64,000 nucleotides of DNA, from positions 1-64,000 of the forward strand of contig NZ_FOUI01000002.1 of assembly GCF_900114825.1 (NCBI RefSeq), given 5' to 3'. Numbering within the stretch: the first letter of the stretch is position 1; each line of letters starts with the position of its first letter. Shown piece after piece: positions 42,264 through 51,831 of this stretch. The DNA comes from Halopseudomonas yangmingensis (GTDB taxonomy: Bacteria > Pseudomonadota > Gammaproteobacteria > Pseudomonadales > Pseudomonadaceae). The translations under genes were made by a program, and so were the position numbers. The notes below the pieces were generated by a model that had not been told where the DNA came from, searched no databases, and saw only the letters and a list, made by a program, of their open reading frames with translations.

Positions 42264-43982
42264 ATGGCCAGATTCAGTCTGCCGCTGTTCACCGCCCTGC
42301 GTGCCAGCCTACAGGGCGGTTATGGCCTGCACGACCTGCGCGGTGACCTGCTGGCCGGCCTGACGGTCGGTATCATTGCCATCCCGCTGGCCATGGCACT
42401 CGCCATCGCGGTCGGCGTGGCACCCCAGCACGGGCTCTACACGGCAATAGTCGCCGGCCTGCTGATCGCCCTGTGCGGCGGCTCACGCTTCAACATTTCC
42501 GGCCCTACCGCCGCTTTTGTGGTGATTCTGCTGCCGATTACCCAGCAGTACGGCCTTGGCGGGCTGCTGCTGGTGACCCTGATGTCCGGGGTGATCCTGA
42601 TGGCTATGGGCATGGCACGCCTCGGCAACCTGATCCAGCTGGTGCCCTACCCGGTGGTGCTCGGCTTTACCGCCGGCATCGGTATTGTCATAGCGCTGCT
42701 GCAGGTCGGTGATCTGCTCGGCCTGCAGGATGTCGGCCGGCACAGCCATATGACCGAGCACGTCGCGGCGCTGTTTCAGGCGCTGCCCGGTATCCGGCTG
42801 GGCGATACGCTGGTCGGACTGCTGACGTTATTCACGCTGATTTTCTGGCCGCGCCTGACCCGGCGCATTCCCGGGCATCTGGTGGCGCTGCTGTTTGGCA
42901 CTCTGGTGGCGCTGCTACTGGGTACGCTGGATATCGAGGTCGCCACCCTCGGCTCACGCTTCAGCTACCAGCTGGACGGTGTCGAGCATGCCGGTATCCC
43001 GCCGCTGGCGCCGCACTGGCTGCTGCCCTGGCAGCTGCCCGGCGCCGACGGCCAGCCGCTGCCGCTGAGCTTCGCGCTACTGCGTGAGCTGCTGCCGGCC
43101 GCGCTGGCGGTGGCCATGCTGGGCGCCATCGAGTCGCTGCTGTGTGCGGTAATTGCCGATGGCATGACCACTACCCGGCATGATCCCAACGGTGAACTGG
43201 TGGGTCAGGGGCTGGGTAACCTGATAGTGCCGTTCTTTGGCGGGATTACCGCCACCGCGGCGATTGCCCGCACCGCCGCCAGCATCCGCAGCGGTGCCCG
43301 CAGCCCGATTGCCGCAGTGGTGCATGCCGGTGTGGTGCTGTTGTCGGTGGTATTGCTGGCCGAGCTGTTTGCCTGGCTGCCGATGGCCTCGCTGGCAGCC
43401 ATGCTGCTGATGGTGGCGTGGAATATGAGCGAGGCACCGCACCTGCTACGCATGCTCAAGGTAGCCCCCCGCCCGGATGTCGTGGTGCTGCTGACCTGTC
43501 TGCTGCTGACGGTGCTGTTCGATATGGTGCTGGCGGTGGCGGTTGGCCTGCTGCTGGCCTCGGCGCTGTTTATCCGGCGCATGGCCGGGCTCAGCAGTGG
43601 TCGCTCGCTGCCGCTGCAGCAGTCAGCGGAACTGGCCGCACTGCCGGACAGCGTGGCGCTGTACCGGATTGAAGGCCCGCTGTTCTTTGCCGCCGCCGAC
43701 AAGGCGCTGGATGCGCTGGGGCGTTATGACGAGAGCATCCGCCATCTGGCGCTGGATATGCGCGCGGTGCCGAGCATGGACATGACCGCGCTGATCCTGC
43801 TGGAGAAGGCCCTGCATGGCCTGCAGCAACGCGGCGTGCAGGTCTGGCTGATTGGCGTGCGCAGTGAGCTGCGGCTGAAGCTGAAACGCGCCGGGCTGGG
43901 TGCCGTACTCAACCAGCGCCACTACTGCCGCAGCCCGGAACAGGCGGCGCGGCTGATTGAGCGGGCGCTGCAGAAAGACTAA
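42264..43982 (+). CDS. SulP family anion transporter with STAS domain
   Basis: This 572-residue inner-membrane transporter has a SulP core of 12-14 helices: the N-terminal LLAGLTVGIIAIPLAMALAI, the GPTAAFVVIL block and GGITATAAIARTAASIRSGA. A C-terminal STAS domain (about 455-560) contains HLALDMRAVPSMDMTALILL. Relatives move sulfate, bicarbonate or C4-dicarboxylates (DauA-like); the substrate cannot be decided here. AGGAG lies eight bases before the ATG. It stands alone on the + strand, and a palindromic repeat unit follows its stop. Confidence 0.9.
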   Translation: MARFSLPLFTALRASLQGGYGLHDLRGDLLAGLTVGIIAIPLAMALAIAVGVAPQHGLYTAIVAGLLIALCGGSRFNISGPTAAFVVILLPITQQYGLGGLLLVTLMSGVILMAMGMARLGNLIQLVPYPVVLGFTAGIGIVIALLQVGDLLGLQDVGRHSHMTEHVAALFQALPGIRLGDTLVGLLTLFTLIFWPRLTRRIPGHLVALLFGTLVALLLGTLDIEVATLGSRFSYQLDGVEHAGIPPLAPHWLLPWQLPGADGQPLPLSFALLRELLPAALAVAMLGAIESLLCAVIADGMTTTRHDPNGELVGQGLGNLIVPFFGGITATAAIARTAASIRSGARSPIAAVVHAGVVLLSVVLLAELFAWLPMASLAAMLLMVAWNMSEAPHLLRMLKVAPRPDVVVLLTCLLLTVLFDMVLAVAVGLLLASALFIRRMAGLSSGRSLPLQQSAELAALPDSVALYRIEGPLFFAAADKALDALGRYDESIRHLALDMRAVPSMDMTALILLEKALHGLQQRGVQVWLIGVRSELRLKLKRAGLGAVLNQRHYCRSPEQAARLIERALQKD

Positions 43983-43984
43983 CC

Positions 43985-44031
43985 CCGGCAGCCCCGCGGG
44001 CTGCTTTGCCGACTGAAGTCGGCGATCCCAA
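43985..44031 (+). repeat. type A palindromic repeat unit
   Basis: This single unit carries hairpins GCAGCCCCGCGGGCTGC and GCCGACTGAAGTCGGC, the same design as the units near 12 kb and 17 kb. It lies between the convergent SulP and hpt genes, as REP elements commonly do. Confidence 0.8.
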
Positions 44032-44090
44032 ACACCAGTCCGCGGTCGAGCGCGCCTTTCAGAGTATGCACGGCCACTGGGAGCGCCAGT

Positions 44091-44648
44091 TCAATGCCCT
44101 TTCAGGGCGAAGATGCCGGCGGCGTTGCGCCAGTAGCCCTTGTAGTCGAGGCCGAAGCCGAAGATGTAGCGGTCTTCCACATCCAGCCCGGTGAAATCGG
44201 CACGCATGCCGGCGTAGGCCTTACGATCGTGCTGCTTGTCCAGCAGTACTGCCGTCAGCACCTGCTCGGCACCGGCGTCCCTGCAGTATTCGACGATGGC
44301 TGCCAGGGTGTGCCCCTCGTCCAGAATATCGTCGATGATCAGCACGGTTCGCCCGACCAGCGAATGCTCGGCGCGCGCCTTCCAGAACAGCTCGCCGCCG
44401 GACAGCTTGTTGCGATAGCGGGTGGCATGCAGGTAGCCAACTTCCATTGGGAAATCCAGACGGGTCAGCAGCTGGCCGGCAATGATCAGGCCGCCGTTCA
44501 TCACGCTGTAGACAATCGGGTTGCTGTCACGCAACTGCTGGTTGATTTCAACGGCCATGCGATCCATCGCTGCCTCGACCTGTTCACGGGTAAACAGGCA
44601 ATCGGCTTCATCCATTACCTGGCGGACATGTTGCAGATCGATCGACAT
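44091..44648 (-). CDS. hpt: hypoxanthine-guanine phosphoribosyltransferase
   Basis: This type I phosphoribosyltransferase of about 185 residues salvages hypoxanthine and guanine to IMP and GMP. The PRPP loop is [20 protein letters not shown] (two acidic residues plus DEGHTL). The purine-binding region near the C-terminus is [20 protein letters not shown]. The flexible-loop segment [15 protein letters not shown] is present. Start chosen at 44648 ([12 protein letters not shown]), the family start. It is divergent from upp with about 160 bases between them, a classic pseudomonad salvage cluster. Confidence 0.93.
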   Translation of the reverse strand: MSIDLQHVRQVMDEADCLFTREQVEAAMDRMAVEINQQLRDSNPIVYSVMNGGLIIAGQLLTRLDFPMEVGYLHATRYRNKLSGGELFWKARAEHSLVGRTVLIIDDILDEGHTLAAIVEYCRDAGAEQVLTAVLLDKQHDRKAYAGMRADFTGLDVEDRYIFGFGLDYKGYWRNAAGIFALKGH

Positions 44649-44809
44649 CGGAGCCTCCGGGGCAGCGGAAAAAGGGGCGAAAAATACTGATCCTGCCGCG
44701 CAAAAGCAAGTTTTGCACGGCTTTGCCGACGAACTGGCGGGTGACCGCACCCCCTTTGCTGGTTTACCCTATGCCGGTTTTGTCTGCCGCCCGCACGAGA
44801 GCCGCCACC

Positions 44810-45451
44810 ATGAATGTCCAGGAAATCCGTCATCCGCTTATCCGCCACAAACTCGGCCTGATGCGTCGTTCAGACATCAGCACCAAAAACTTCCGCGAAC
44901 TGGCCCAGGAAGTCGCTGCACTTCTGACCTACGAAGCCACCAAGGACATGCCGGTGGAAACCCACAGCATCGACGGCTGGTGCGGCAAGGTCGAGGTGGA
45001 AAAGCTCTCCGGCAAGAAAGTTACCGTGGTGCCTATCCTGCGAGCGGGTCTGGGCATGCTCGATGGCGTGCTGAGTCTGGTGCCAAGCGCCAAGGTCAGC
45101 GTGATCGGCCTGGCCCGCAACGAGGAAACCCTCGAAGCCGATACCTATCTGGAGAAGCTGGTCGGCGAGATGAACCAGCGTATGGCGCTGATCATTGATC
45201 CGATGCTGGCCACCGGCGGTTCCATGATTGCCACTATCGACATGCTGAAAAAAGCCGGTGCCCGCGAAATTCGCGCACTGGTACTGGTCGCTGCGCCCGA
45301 GGGTATCCAGCGGGTCAACCAGGCGCATCCGGATGTACAGATTATCACCGCCTCGGTGGACCAGCGGCTGAATGAGCACGGTTACATCATTCCCGGCCTT
45401 GGCGATGCCGGCGACAAGATTTTCGGCACCAAGCAGAAGGACGTCCACTGA
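44810..45451 (+). CDS. upp: uracil phosphoribosyltransferase
   Basis: This 213-residue enzyme converts uracil and PRPP to UMP. The PRPP-binding motif is [20 protein letters not shown], and the uracil-binding tail is [19 protein letters not shown]. The N-terminus [20 protein letters not shown] is the standard Upp start, which fixes the ATG at 44810. The stop overlaps the uraA start (CACTGATG), so the enzyme and its permease are translated as a unit. No PyrR-type attenuator was recognised in the leader. Confidence 0.97.
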   Translation: MNVQEIRHPLIRHKLGLMRRSDISTKNFRELAQEVAALLTYEATKDMPVETHSIDGWCGKVEVEKLSGKKVTVVPILRAGLGMLDGVLSLVPSAKVSVIGLARNEETLEADTYLEKLVGEMNQRMALIIDPMLATGGSMIATIDMLKKAGAREIRALVLVAAPEGIQRVNQAHPDVQIITASVDQRLNEHGYIIPGLGDAGDKIFGTKQKDVH

Positions 45452-46695
45452 TGCAGGACCTCGACACCCGCGGCTGGCGTGGCGCGCTGGCCGGTTCGCA
45501 AATGCTGTTTGTCGCCTTCGGCGCACTGGTGCTGATGCCGCTGATTACCGGTATGGACCCCAGTGTGGCGCTGTTTACTGCCGGTATCGGCACGCTGATT
45601 TTCCAGTTCACCACCCAGCGCCAGGTGCCGATCTTCCTCGCCTCCAGTTTTGCCTTCATTGCACCGATTCTCTACAGCAACCAGACCTGGGGGCTACCCG
45701 CCACCCTTGGCGGTCTGCTGGCCGCCGGCATGGTCTACATCCTGCTGAGCATCACAGTGCACCTGCGTGGCCCCGGCTTTATCCAGCGCCTGCTGCCGCC
45801 GGTAGTGGTTGGCCCGGTCATCATGGTGATCGGTCTGGGGCTGGCCTCGGTGGCAGTCAACATGGCAATGGGCAAAAGCGGCGACGGCAGCACCCAACTG
45901 ATCGACTATCACCTGGCGATCCTGATTGCCATGGCGTCACTGATCACCACCATTGTGGTTGCCGTGTTCGCCAAGGGTCTGTTCCGTCTGGTCCCCATCC
46001 TGGCTGGCATTCTGGTGGGCTACACGCTGTCCTGGCTGCTTGGTGTGGTGGATTTCTCCAGCGTCAACGAAGCCAGCTGGGTATCGGTGCCCGGCTTCGT
46101 GACACCTGAATTCAAGCTGGCGGCCATCCTGTTCATGATTCCGGTCGCCATTGCCCCGGCCATCGAGCATATCGGTGATGTGCTGGCAATCGGCTCGGTC
46201 ACCGGCAAGGATTACATCCGCAAACCCGGCCTGCAGCGCACCCTGCTGGGTGATGGTCTGGCCACCTCGGCAGCCGCCATGCTCGGCGGCCCGCCGAACA
46301 CCACCTATTCGGAAGTCACCGGCGCGGTGATGCTGACCCGCAATTTCAATCCCAACGTGATGATCTGGGCCGCCGTGATTGCCATGGTGCTGGCCTTTGT
46401 CAGCAAGTTCGGGGCGATTTTGCTGAGCATGCCGGTACCGGTAATGGGTGGCATCCTGTGCCTGCTGTTCGGCTCTATTGCGGTGGTCGGCATGAACACC
46501 CTGATCCGCCACCAGATCGACCTGTCGCAACCACGCAACCTGTGCATCGTTTCGGTGACCCTGGTGTTCGGCATCGGTGGCATGGTGGTCGGCAGCGGCG
46601 ACTTCACCCTGCAGGGCATCAGCCTCTGTGGCGTTGTGGCTATCCTGCTGAATCTGGTTCTGCCGCAGGGCGCTGCGACTGAGCAATCGCACTAA
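45451..46695 (+). CDS. uraA: uracil permease UraA (NCS2)
   Basis: This 414-residue uracil:proton symporter has 14 predicted helices. The NCS2 signature lies around [20 protein letters not shown], and [20 protein letters not shown] follows. The glutamates in AIEHIGD and YSEVTG are the substrate and proton residues of UraA. It starts within the upp stop codon. Its last four bases overlap the end of the convergent PilE-like gene at 46692, so there is no terminator between these two convergent operons. Confidence 0.95.
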   Translation: MQDLDTRGWRGALAGSQMLFVAFGALVLMPLITGMDPSVALFTAGIGTLIFQFTTQRQVPIFLASSFAFIAPILYSNQTWGLPATLGGLLAAGMVYILLSITVHLRGPGFIQRLLPPVVVGPVIMVIGLGLASVAVNMAMGKSGDGSTQLIDYHLAILIAMASLITTIVVAVFAKGLFRLVPILAGILVGYTLSWLLGVVDFSSVNEASWVSVPGFVTPEFKLAAILFMIPVAIAPAIEHIGDVLAIGSVTGKDYIRKPGLQRTLLGDGLATSAAAMLGGPPNTTYSEVTGAVMLTRNFNPNVMIWAAVIAMVLAFVSKFGAILLSMPVPVMGGILCLLFGSIAVVGMNTLIRHQIDLSQPRNLCIVSVTLVFGIGGMVVGSGDFTLQGISLCGVVAILLNLVLPQGAATEQSH

Positions 46696-47075
46696 TGTAG
46701 CCAGCAGCCCGGCAATCCGGGCTGCCGTTGCCCCAGGTGATCCAGACTGAACGGGCCGCAGCGGTCACCCTGCATACGACCCTGCGGCTCGGCCAGCAGG
46801 CGGTAGCCAGCGGGGTCCACTTCCAGGCTCAGGCGATAACTGCCTGAGTCCAGCACACCCAACTGCAACGCCTGTAGCCCCTCGCGGCGGTATTCGCCAT
46901 GGCGCAGGCGGCCCTGCTCCAGCCACCAGGCATTGTCCTGCAAACGGGTAAGCATGTCGGCCCGTTGTGCGCGCCGCAGGTGCTCGTCGTAGCTGGGCCA
47001 GGCAATGGCGCAGACAATCGCTATAACAGCCAGCACCAGCAGCATTTCGATCAGACTGAAACCGGCCTGCCTCAT
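46692..47075 (-). CDS. PilE-like minor pilin, second minor-pilin operon
   Basis: This pilin-like protein of about 127 residues has MRQAG|FSLIEMLLVLAVIAIVCAI, a correct prepilin site with Glu5. AWPSYDEHLRRAQRADMLTRL follows, the PilE helix end. The C-terminus has a cysteine pair, GDRCGPF and GLPGCW, that can form the D-loop disulfide. Start chosen at 47075, overlapping the PilY1-like gene by four bases (ATGA); a longer reading would have no leader. It is the last gene of the second minor-pilin operon. Its GC content is high, in contrast to the pilE at 34160. Confidence 0.85.
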   Translation of the reverse strand: MRQAGFSLIEMLLVLAVIAIVCAIAWPSYDEHLRRAQRADMLTRLQDNAWWLEQGRLRHGEYRREGLQALQLGVLDSGSYRLSLEVDPAGYRLLAEPQGRMQGDRCGPFSLDHLGQRQPGLPGCWLH

Positions 47076-48943
47076 AACAGTTGTCGCCACTGCAAACGCT
47101 GCCAGCGGCAACTGTCGGGCAACTCCAGCAGTTGCTGGCCGCCGAGCTGTCGCAACAACAGCGGCGTTGCCGGCTGGCAAGCAGGCAGGCGACCCGAGGG
47201 CCGGGTGGATGACGCCAACGGCGTGCCCGCAGCCACCGGTAACAGCCGGTGATGGGCCGGCGTTCCGGTCGCTTGCAGCAAGGCGGCTGCCGAGTCACTG
47301 CCGGCAGTCAACACGCCCGGCAACACCCCGCCACTCCAGCCGTCCAGCAACCAGACCCAGTCCTGCCCGCTGCACCCGTCAAGGCCCATCTGCCGGGTTT
47401 GCAGCAGCAGTCGATGCCCCTGCAGCTGCGGGGTCTGCACCAGCTTCTCGGCGCGTCCGCCAACCACCGGCAGGTTCAATTGCCAGCCACGCCGGGATGA
47501 CCAGTCCAGCAGCTGCTGTTCTATGTGGCGCACACCACCCTGGTCACTCAGCACCTGCGGCTGTAGCTGGCTGCGCTGCAACGGCCCCTCACCCGGTTTG
47601 TCCCAGATACCGAAGACCGACTGCGGGGTTGCGTCGTCAAAGTCCGCCGCTTCCAGCCAGCGGCCGGTACCAAACAGCAACATATGCCCGCCATGCGGGT
47701 GCGGCAAGACTTGCGCCGCCTGGGTTATCGGCTGTTCCCTGCCGGCAGCAAACAGTGGCTGGCCGGCAAAGGCAACATGCCATTGGGCGCTATCCCCGGC
47801 GAGTTCGAAACGCCACAGGTTGCCGTGCAGATCGCCGGCCCAGGCCGCCTGCAGCTGACCCTGCGCATCCAGCAGCAATTGCGGCGCAGCCAGACCGTTG
47901 TCGCCGGCACGCCCCACCGGCAGTTGCCGGATCAGCTCACCCGTGGCGGCGTCGGCAATTATCAGCATGGCCTGACCATCGCGACTGCCAAAACCGTTGC
48001 CGGTGATCAACAGCGCCCGGCTGCCGTGCCAGGCTATCCGTGGTGCTGTGTGTATGTGGCCGACCGACTCCCAGCCCTCACGCTGCGGATGGCCTTCCCA
48101 GAGTGGCGCCGGTCGTGCCCCGAGGGATGCATCAAAGAGCCGTAACACAAAGAGCCCCTTGCCGCCGGCGCCAGCACTGCCGACCACCAGCGTATGCCAG
48201 ATGCCACCCAGTGGCAGATCGACCTGCATCAGCTCACCCTCGATGCCCGCTATTGCCTGATGAGTAACGACCGCCTGTGCCCTTTCCATCAGACGTGCCT
48301 GCTGGCTGGCCGGCAGAAAGGTCTGCCAGACGTCTCCGGCAGTGAGCACGCCCTGATTGCCCGCCGAGAACGCCCACAACAAGCCATGCCCATCACCAGC
48401 CAGCACCAGCGCGGGAAAGTTTTCACGCTGGCGCTGCCAGTCCGCGTCATCCGGCGATCCAGGCAGGCTTGCCGGAATCTTTGGATGGACCAGCAACAGG
48501 CTTCGGCCAACCAGTACACCCGGTCGGGACAACGCGGGCAAGTCGGCTTGCGGTTCACCACGCAGCCAGTCAAGCAGCTCCGGTATCGGCCTGCCGGTAT
48601 CCTCACCCGAGGCGCGAACCGGCCACAGGTGCAATTGGTCGGCTGACAGCGGCGGCAGATCGCTGCTGTGCCACAGCTCGCCGCCGATGCCACCCTCATC
48701 GTTCAAGGCAATAGCCGTCAGCCGGCCTCGTCCTGCCGACGGGTCGCTCTGTACTGTCAACTGCACTGCGTCGGCGGCAAGCAAGCCTGGCTGCAGTGGC
48801 AGGCTGCCCGTCTCCAGCATGCCTGCGCAGGCATCCGCCATGCCGTGCAGCAGGCTAACCGGCTGATGGGCCAGAACGGCTGTCGATGCCAACAGACACA
48901 GCGACAATTGCCATCGCATCAGTTTATTGACGTATACGTGCAT
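47072..48943 (-). CDS. short PilY1-like beta-propeller protein without vWA domain
   Basis: This protein of about 623 residues has a signal peptide (LSLCLLASTAVLAHQP). Its C-terminal half aligns with the PilY1 propeller: VGSAGAGGKGLFVLRLFDAS, LITGNGFGSRDGQAMLIIAD, AWAGDLHGNLWRFEL and FGTGRWLEAADFDD. No MIDAS DxSxS motif or vWA domain is present. The calcium loop that precedes AGDLxGNLWRF is degenerate (LLLDAQGQLQ here, DNNSDGIVD in the other copy). Start chosen at 48943 because GGAGG lies six bases upstream. It sits in a pilV-W-X-Y1-E order, so it should be a tip-associated partner of this pilin set. Its role is inferred. Confidence 0.82.
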   Translation of the reverse strand: MHVYVNKLMRWQLSLCLLASTAVLAHQPVSLLHGMADACAGMLETGSLPLQPGLLAADAVQLTVQSDPSAGRGRLTAIALNDEGGIGGELWHSSDLPPLSADQLHLWPVRASGEDTGRPIPELLDWLRGEPQADLPALSRPGVLVGRSLLLVHPKIPASLPGSPDDADWQRQRENFPALVLAGDGHGLLWAFSAGNQGVLTAGDVWQTFLPASQQARLMERAQAVVTHQAIAGIEGELMQVDLPLGGIWHTLVVGSAGAGGKGLFVLRLFDASLGARPAPLWEGHPQREGWESVGHIHTAPRIAWHGSRALLITGNGFGSRDGQAMLIIADAATGELIRQLPVGRAGDNGLAAPQLLLDAQGQLQAAWAGDLHGNLWRFELAGDSAQWHVAFAGQPLFAAGREQPITQAAQVLPHPHGGHMLLFGTGRWLEAADFDDATPQSVFGIWDKPGEGPLQRSQLQPQVLSDQGGVRHIEQQLLDWSSRRGWQLNLPVVGGRAEKLVQTPQLQGHRLLLQTRQMGLDGCSGQDWVWLLDGWSGGVLPGVLTAGSDSAAALLQATGTPAHHRLLPVAAGTPLASSTRPSGRLPACQPATPLLLRQLGGQQLLELPDSCRWQRLQWRQLL

Positions 48944-49391
48944 GCTGCACCTCCAGCAGACTGCGGCTGTTGCCGCTGATGCCCAGCGCCTGCAGCCGGT
49001 AGATGTCGGCACCTGCGCCGCCAATCATGGCTTCACCCTCGGGGATGATCCGCCAGGCCATACGCTGGGTTCCCTCGACACGGCTCTGCCAGTCACCGGC
49101 ATCCTGCAGCCAGGCCCACAGATCGGTGGCATCCAGGCTTGCCAACTGTGCTGACAAGCCAGTTGCCGGTTGCCCGTCCGCCATCGGCTCCGGCGCATCG
49201 GAGTGCACCTGCCGTTTCGCCAGCATCAATGCCTGTTCGGCGGCCAGCAGACTCAGTCGCTGCAGTTGCAAATTGGTTGCGGCACGCTGTTGCAACAAGG
49301 CCGAATGCATCGCCACACTGCCGCCTGCCCCCAGCATCAACAGCATCATCAAAGTCATCAGCAGTGCCGCGCCGCGCTCACGGGGTGTCAT
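48924..49391 (-). CDS. PilX-like minor pilin, second operon
   Basis: This protein of about 155 residues begins MTPRERGAALLMTLMMLLML, a PilX/GspK-type N-terminus with a basic leader, GA cleavage site and a hydrophobic helix without Glu5. LLAAEQALMLAKRQVHS corresponds to the helix end of PilX (AAEAGL-like). The rest is short and poorly conserved. It overlaps the PilW-like gene by 14 bases and the PilY1-like gene by 20 bases. Position and N-terminus, not overall similarity, support the call. Confidence 0.78.
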   Translation of the reverse strand: MTPRERGAALLMTLMMLLMLGAGGSVAMHSALLQQRAATNLQLQRLSLLAAEQALMLAKRQVHSDAPEPMADGQPATGLSAQLASLDATDLWAWLQDAGDWQSRVEGTQRMAWRIIPEGEAMIGGAGADIYRLQALGISGNSRSLLEVQHARIRQ

Positions 49392-50184
49392 GTTCAGCCT
49401 CCTGGGCGGCATTGCGCAGTGCGGTTACCAGTACATGCCGCTGGGCTGCGGCTCCCGGCTGGGGCCCGGGCGGTGCCTGCAGTGACAATTGCACACGGAC
49501 GCTGTGCGGTAAGGCCGTAGACGCCAGTGCCGGGTGATATTCGGGATGGCCGCCGGCAGCGCCGACAACACCAAAGTCCACGGCAAAATCTGCCACCCCC
49601 TCAATCAGGCTGACCGGCGTTCCGGCGCCATTGATACGCACCTGCAAATCAGACCCCTGCCAGCGATATTCCAGTTGCCGCAGCGCCATTACCCAGTCCC
49701 CGGGCGCGACCGCCAGACGACCACCCCCCTTGTGCTGATCCAGCCACTGCTGTTGGCCACGACAGTCTGTCACCACCACCCAGCGCGCGGCATGCTCGGC
49801 AGTACCGGCGCTGCCTTGCAGCGGGCCGGCCTGGTTTACCGCCAGCGTCAGCAGCGACAGCCGCAAGGGTGGCCCAGGGTCCAGGTTGACGGGTTGCAGT
49901 AATTGCTCACGAAGATTTTGCGGGAGCGTGGGCAGGTGCAGGCAGCCCGGACTGGCTGTCATGCGTAACTCGCCAGCCAGGCGCTGCAGGACAAATCGCG
50001 CATCCTCCTGCATGCGTGCCGACTCCTGCTGCAGACGCAGCGACTGACTGCCACCCGGCAGCAACTGCACAGCGGCCATCAGCAGCCCCACGCTGAGCAG
50101 CATGGCCACCATCAGTTCGACCAGGCTGAAGCCGCGATTGGCAGGGCAGGTAAAAGGGTCAGGGAGAGAGCAAGGTTCGGGCAT
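49378..50184 (-). CDS. PilW-like minor pilin, second operon
   Basis: This protein of about 268 residues has a leader up to NRG|FSLVELMVAMLLSVGLLMAA with Glu5 and the long helix. ARMQEDARFVLQRLAGELRM follows, the PilW/GspJ segment, and LIEGVADFAVDFGVVGAAGG, a motif also seen in the other PilW (ADLAEFQLEFGIS). The leader before the cleavage site is long, about 17 residues from 50184, so an inner start is possible. It overlaps the PilV-like gene by 26 bases. Confidence 0.85.
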   Translation of the reverse strand: MPEPCSLPDPFTCPANRGFSLVELMVAMLLSVGLLMAAVQLLPGGSQSLRLQQESARMQEDARFVLQRLAGELRMTASPGCLHLPTLPQNLREQLLQPVNLDPGPPLRLSLLTLAVNQAGPLQGSAGTAEHAARWVVVTDCRGQQQWLDQHKGGGRLAVAPGDWVMALRQLEYRWQGSDLQVRINGAGTPVSLIEGVADFAVDFGVVGAAGGHPEYHPALASTALPHSVRVQLSLQAPPGPQPGAAAQRHVLVTALRNAAQEAEHDTP

Positions 50185-50614
50185 GGAGTTCCATCTCCGG
50201 TTCATCGGTATGCAGGCGCCGGGCAGACCAGCTCAGGTCTGACTGCAGGTAACCATCATCCACCTGCACGCGTAATCGGGCATGGGGAAGGCGGCAGGTC
50301 ACAGCCTCGGTTAGATCGGCCAGATCCTGGAGCAGTCGCGCTCCATGCACTGTGGCGTGCTGGCAAGGGCCGGAAATATCAAAGCGGTAATCGGACTGCT
50401 GCCGGGGATTGGCGCGAACCCGCTCGCTGGCGTCCAGCATGATCAGGCTTGCCTGCGCGGCATGGCCGGCGGCCTCGGTCTGGCGCAGTGCAGTCAGTTG
50501 CATGGCCGCCACGCCCAGTACGCCGAGGCACAGCACCAGCAGGGCAACCAGCGCTTCAATCAGACTGGCGCCGGATGAACGGCCGGCAAATAATGGAAAG
50601 ACGGCGGGCAGCAT
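50159..50614 (-). CDS. PilV-like minor pilin, second operon
   Basis: This protein of about 151 residues opens MLPAVFPLFAGRSSG|ASLIEALVALLVLCLGVLG. The prepilin site has Ala at +1, and Glu5 and the GLLG-type helix are retained. QASLIMLDASERVRANPRQQ matches the PilV pattern ANEMVEILRSQP of the first set. It is the first gene of the second minor-pilin operon, which has no FimU-like member. The upstream 120 bases end at the hemH terminator, so the operon should have its own promoter; none was clear by eye. Confidence 0.82.
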   Translation of the reverse strand: MLPAVFPLFAGRSSGASLIEALVALLVLCLGVLGVAAMQLTALRQTEAAGHAAQASLIMLDASERVRANPRQQSDYRFDISGPCQHATVHGARLLQDLADLTEAVTCRLPHARLRVQVDDGYLQSDLSWSARRLHTDEPEMELHARTLLSP

Positions 50615-50735
50615 GGCTCGACTCCGGTTGAAATCGGGCTTCCGACTGCGGTACGACACGGAAAGCACAAGGGGTTCTGTTCGCCAGGAACACGAACATC
50701 AATCAACCGGCGTCGACAATTACCCTAGTCGGCGC

Positions 50736-50771
50736 AAAAAAAACCGGCAAGCCTCAATGCAGCCTGCCGGT
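50736..50771 (-). terminator. intrinsic terminator of hemH
   Basis: On the - strand ACCGGCA (50771-50765) pairs with TGCCGGT (50749-50743) around a 15-base loop and is followed by eight T residues, directly after the hemH stop codon. Confidence 0.88.
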
Positions 50772-50790
50772 GTGTTTTGTGACGCAGCAC

Positions 50791-51813
50791 TCAGGCCTGG
50801 GCAGGCTCGGTGCGACACCAGTCGGCCAGCGTCTCTACCCAGCGTGGGTGATCGTTCAGACAGGGCACCAGCACCAGTTCCTCGCCGCCGGCTTCGATAA
50901 ACTGCTCGCGGGCGCGGTCGCCGATTTCCTCAAGGGTCTCAATACAGTCAGCCACAAAGGCCGGGCACATCACCAGCAGGCGCTTGACCCCCTGGGCGGC
51001 CAGCTCGTCGATGCGTGACTCGGTGTAGGGTTCGATCCACTTGTCGCGGCCCAGCCGTGACTGGAAAGCCTGCGACCACTGGTCATCGCGCAACCCCATC
51101 CGCTCGGCAAAGGCCTTGCTGACTGCCGTGCACTGAGCACGGTAACAGGTGGCATGGGCTGGCGAGGGACGCTCGCAGCAGTCGGCACTGGCCAGACAGT
51201 GACAGCCGGTCGGGTCAGCCTTGCGCAGATGCCGCTCGGGCAAGCCGTGGTAGCTCATCAACAGATGATCAAAACCCTGCGCCAGATGCGGCTCGGCACT
51301 GGCCACCAGGGCGTCCAGGTAACCGGGGCGATTGTAGAAGGCCGGAACCACGGTCAGACGGATTTTCAGGCCATGCTTGCTGATCACCCGTTCGGCCTCG
51401 CGCACCGAGGTGGTTATGGTGCTGTCGGCATGTTGCGGATACTGCGGCATGAACAGCACCTCGCGTACACCCGGACGCTGCGCCAGCGCCAGCAGGCCGC
51501 GTTCGATGGACGGCTCGCCATAACGCATGGCCAGTTCAACCGGCATGTCGAGTTGCTGTTGCAATGCCTGCTGAACCCCGCGACTGATCACCACCAGTGG
51601 CGAGCCTTCCTCCCACCAGATCGACCGGTAGGCTTCTGCCGAGGCCTTTGGTCGACGGATCAGAATCAGTGCCACCAGCAGGCGACGCAGTGGCCAGGGC
51701 AGATCTACCACGCACGGGTCCATCAGAAACTGGTTCAGATAGCGGCGCACATCGGCCACTTCGGTACTGGCCGGAGACCCCAGATTGACCAGCAATACCG
51801 CCCTGTCAGACAT
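50791..51813 (-). CDS. hemH: ferrochelatase HemH
   Basis: This 340-residue enzyme inserts Fe2+ into protoporphyrin IX, the last step of haem synthesis. The N-terminus [20 protein letters not shown] and the metal-site block [20 protein letters not shown] (catalytic His in SYHGLP) are canonical. [20 protein letters not shown] is the C-terminal signature. Several cysteines in [14 protein letters not shown] and CYRAQC are also found in pseudomonad homologues. It is encoded downstream of the TIGR01777 gene, 18 bases apart, on the - strand, and ends in a strong terminator. Confidence 0.96.
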   Translation of the reverse strand: MSDRAVLLVNLGSPASTEVADVRRYLNQFLMDPCVVDLPWPLRRLLVALILIRRPKASAEAYRSIWWEEGSPLVVISRGVQQALQQQLDMPVELAMRYGEPSIERGLLALAQRPGVREVLFMPQYPQHADSTITTSVREAERVISKHGLKIRLTVVPAFYNRPGYLDALVASAEPHLAQGFDHLLMSYHGLPERHLRKADPTGCHCLASADCCERPSPAHATCYRAQCTAVSKAFAERMGLRDDQWSQAFQSRLGRDKWIEPYTESRIDELAAQGVKRLLVMCPAFVADCIETLEEIGDRAREQFIEAGGEELVLVPCLNDHPRWVETLADWCRTEPAQA

Positions 51814-51831
51814 GCACAGACTCCCTTGGTT

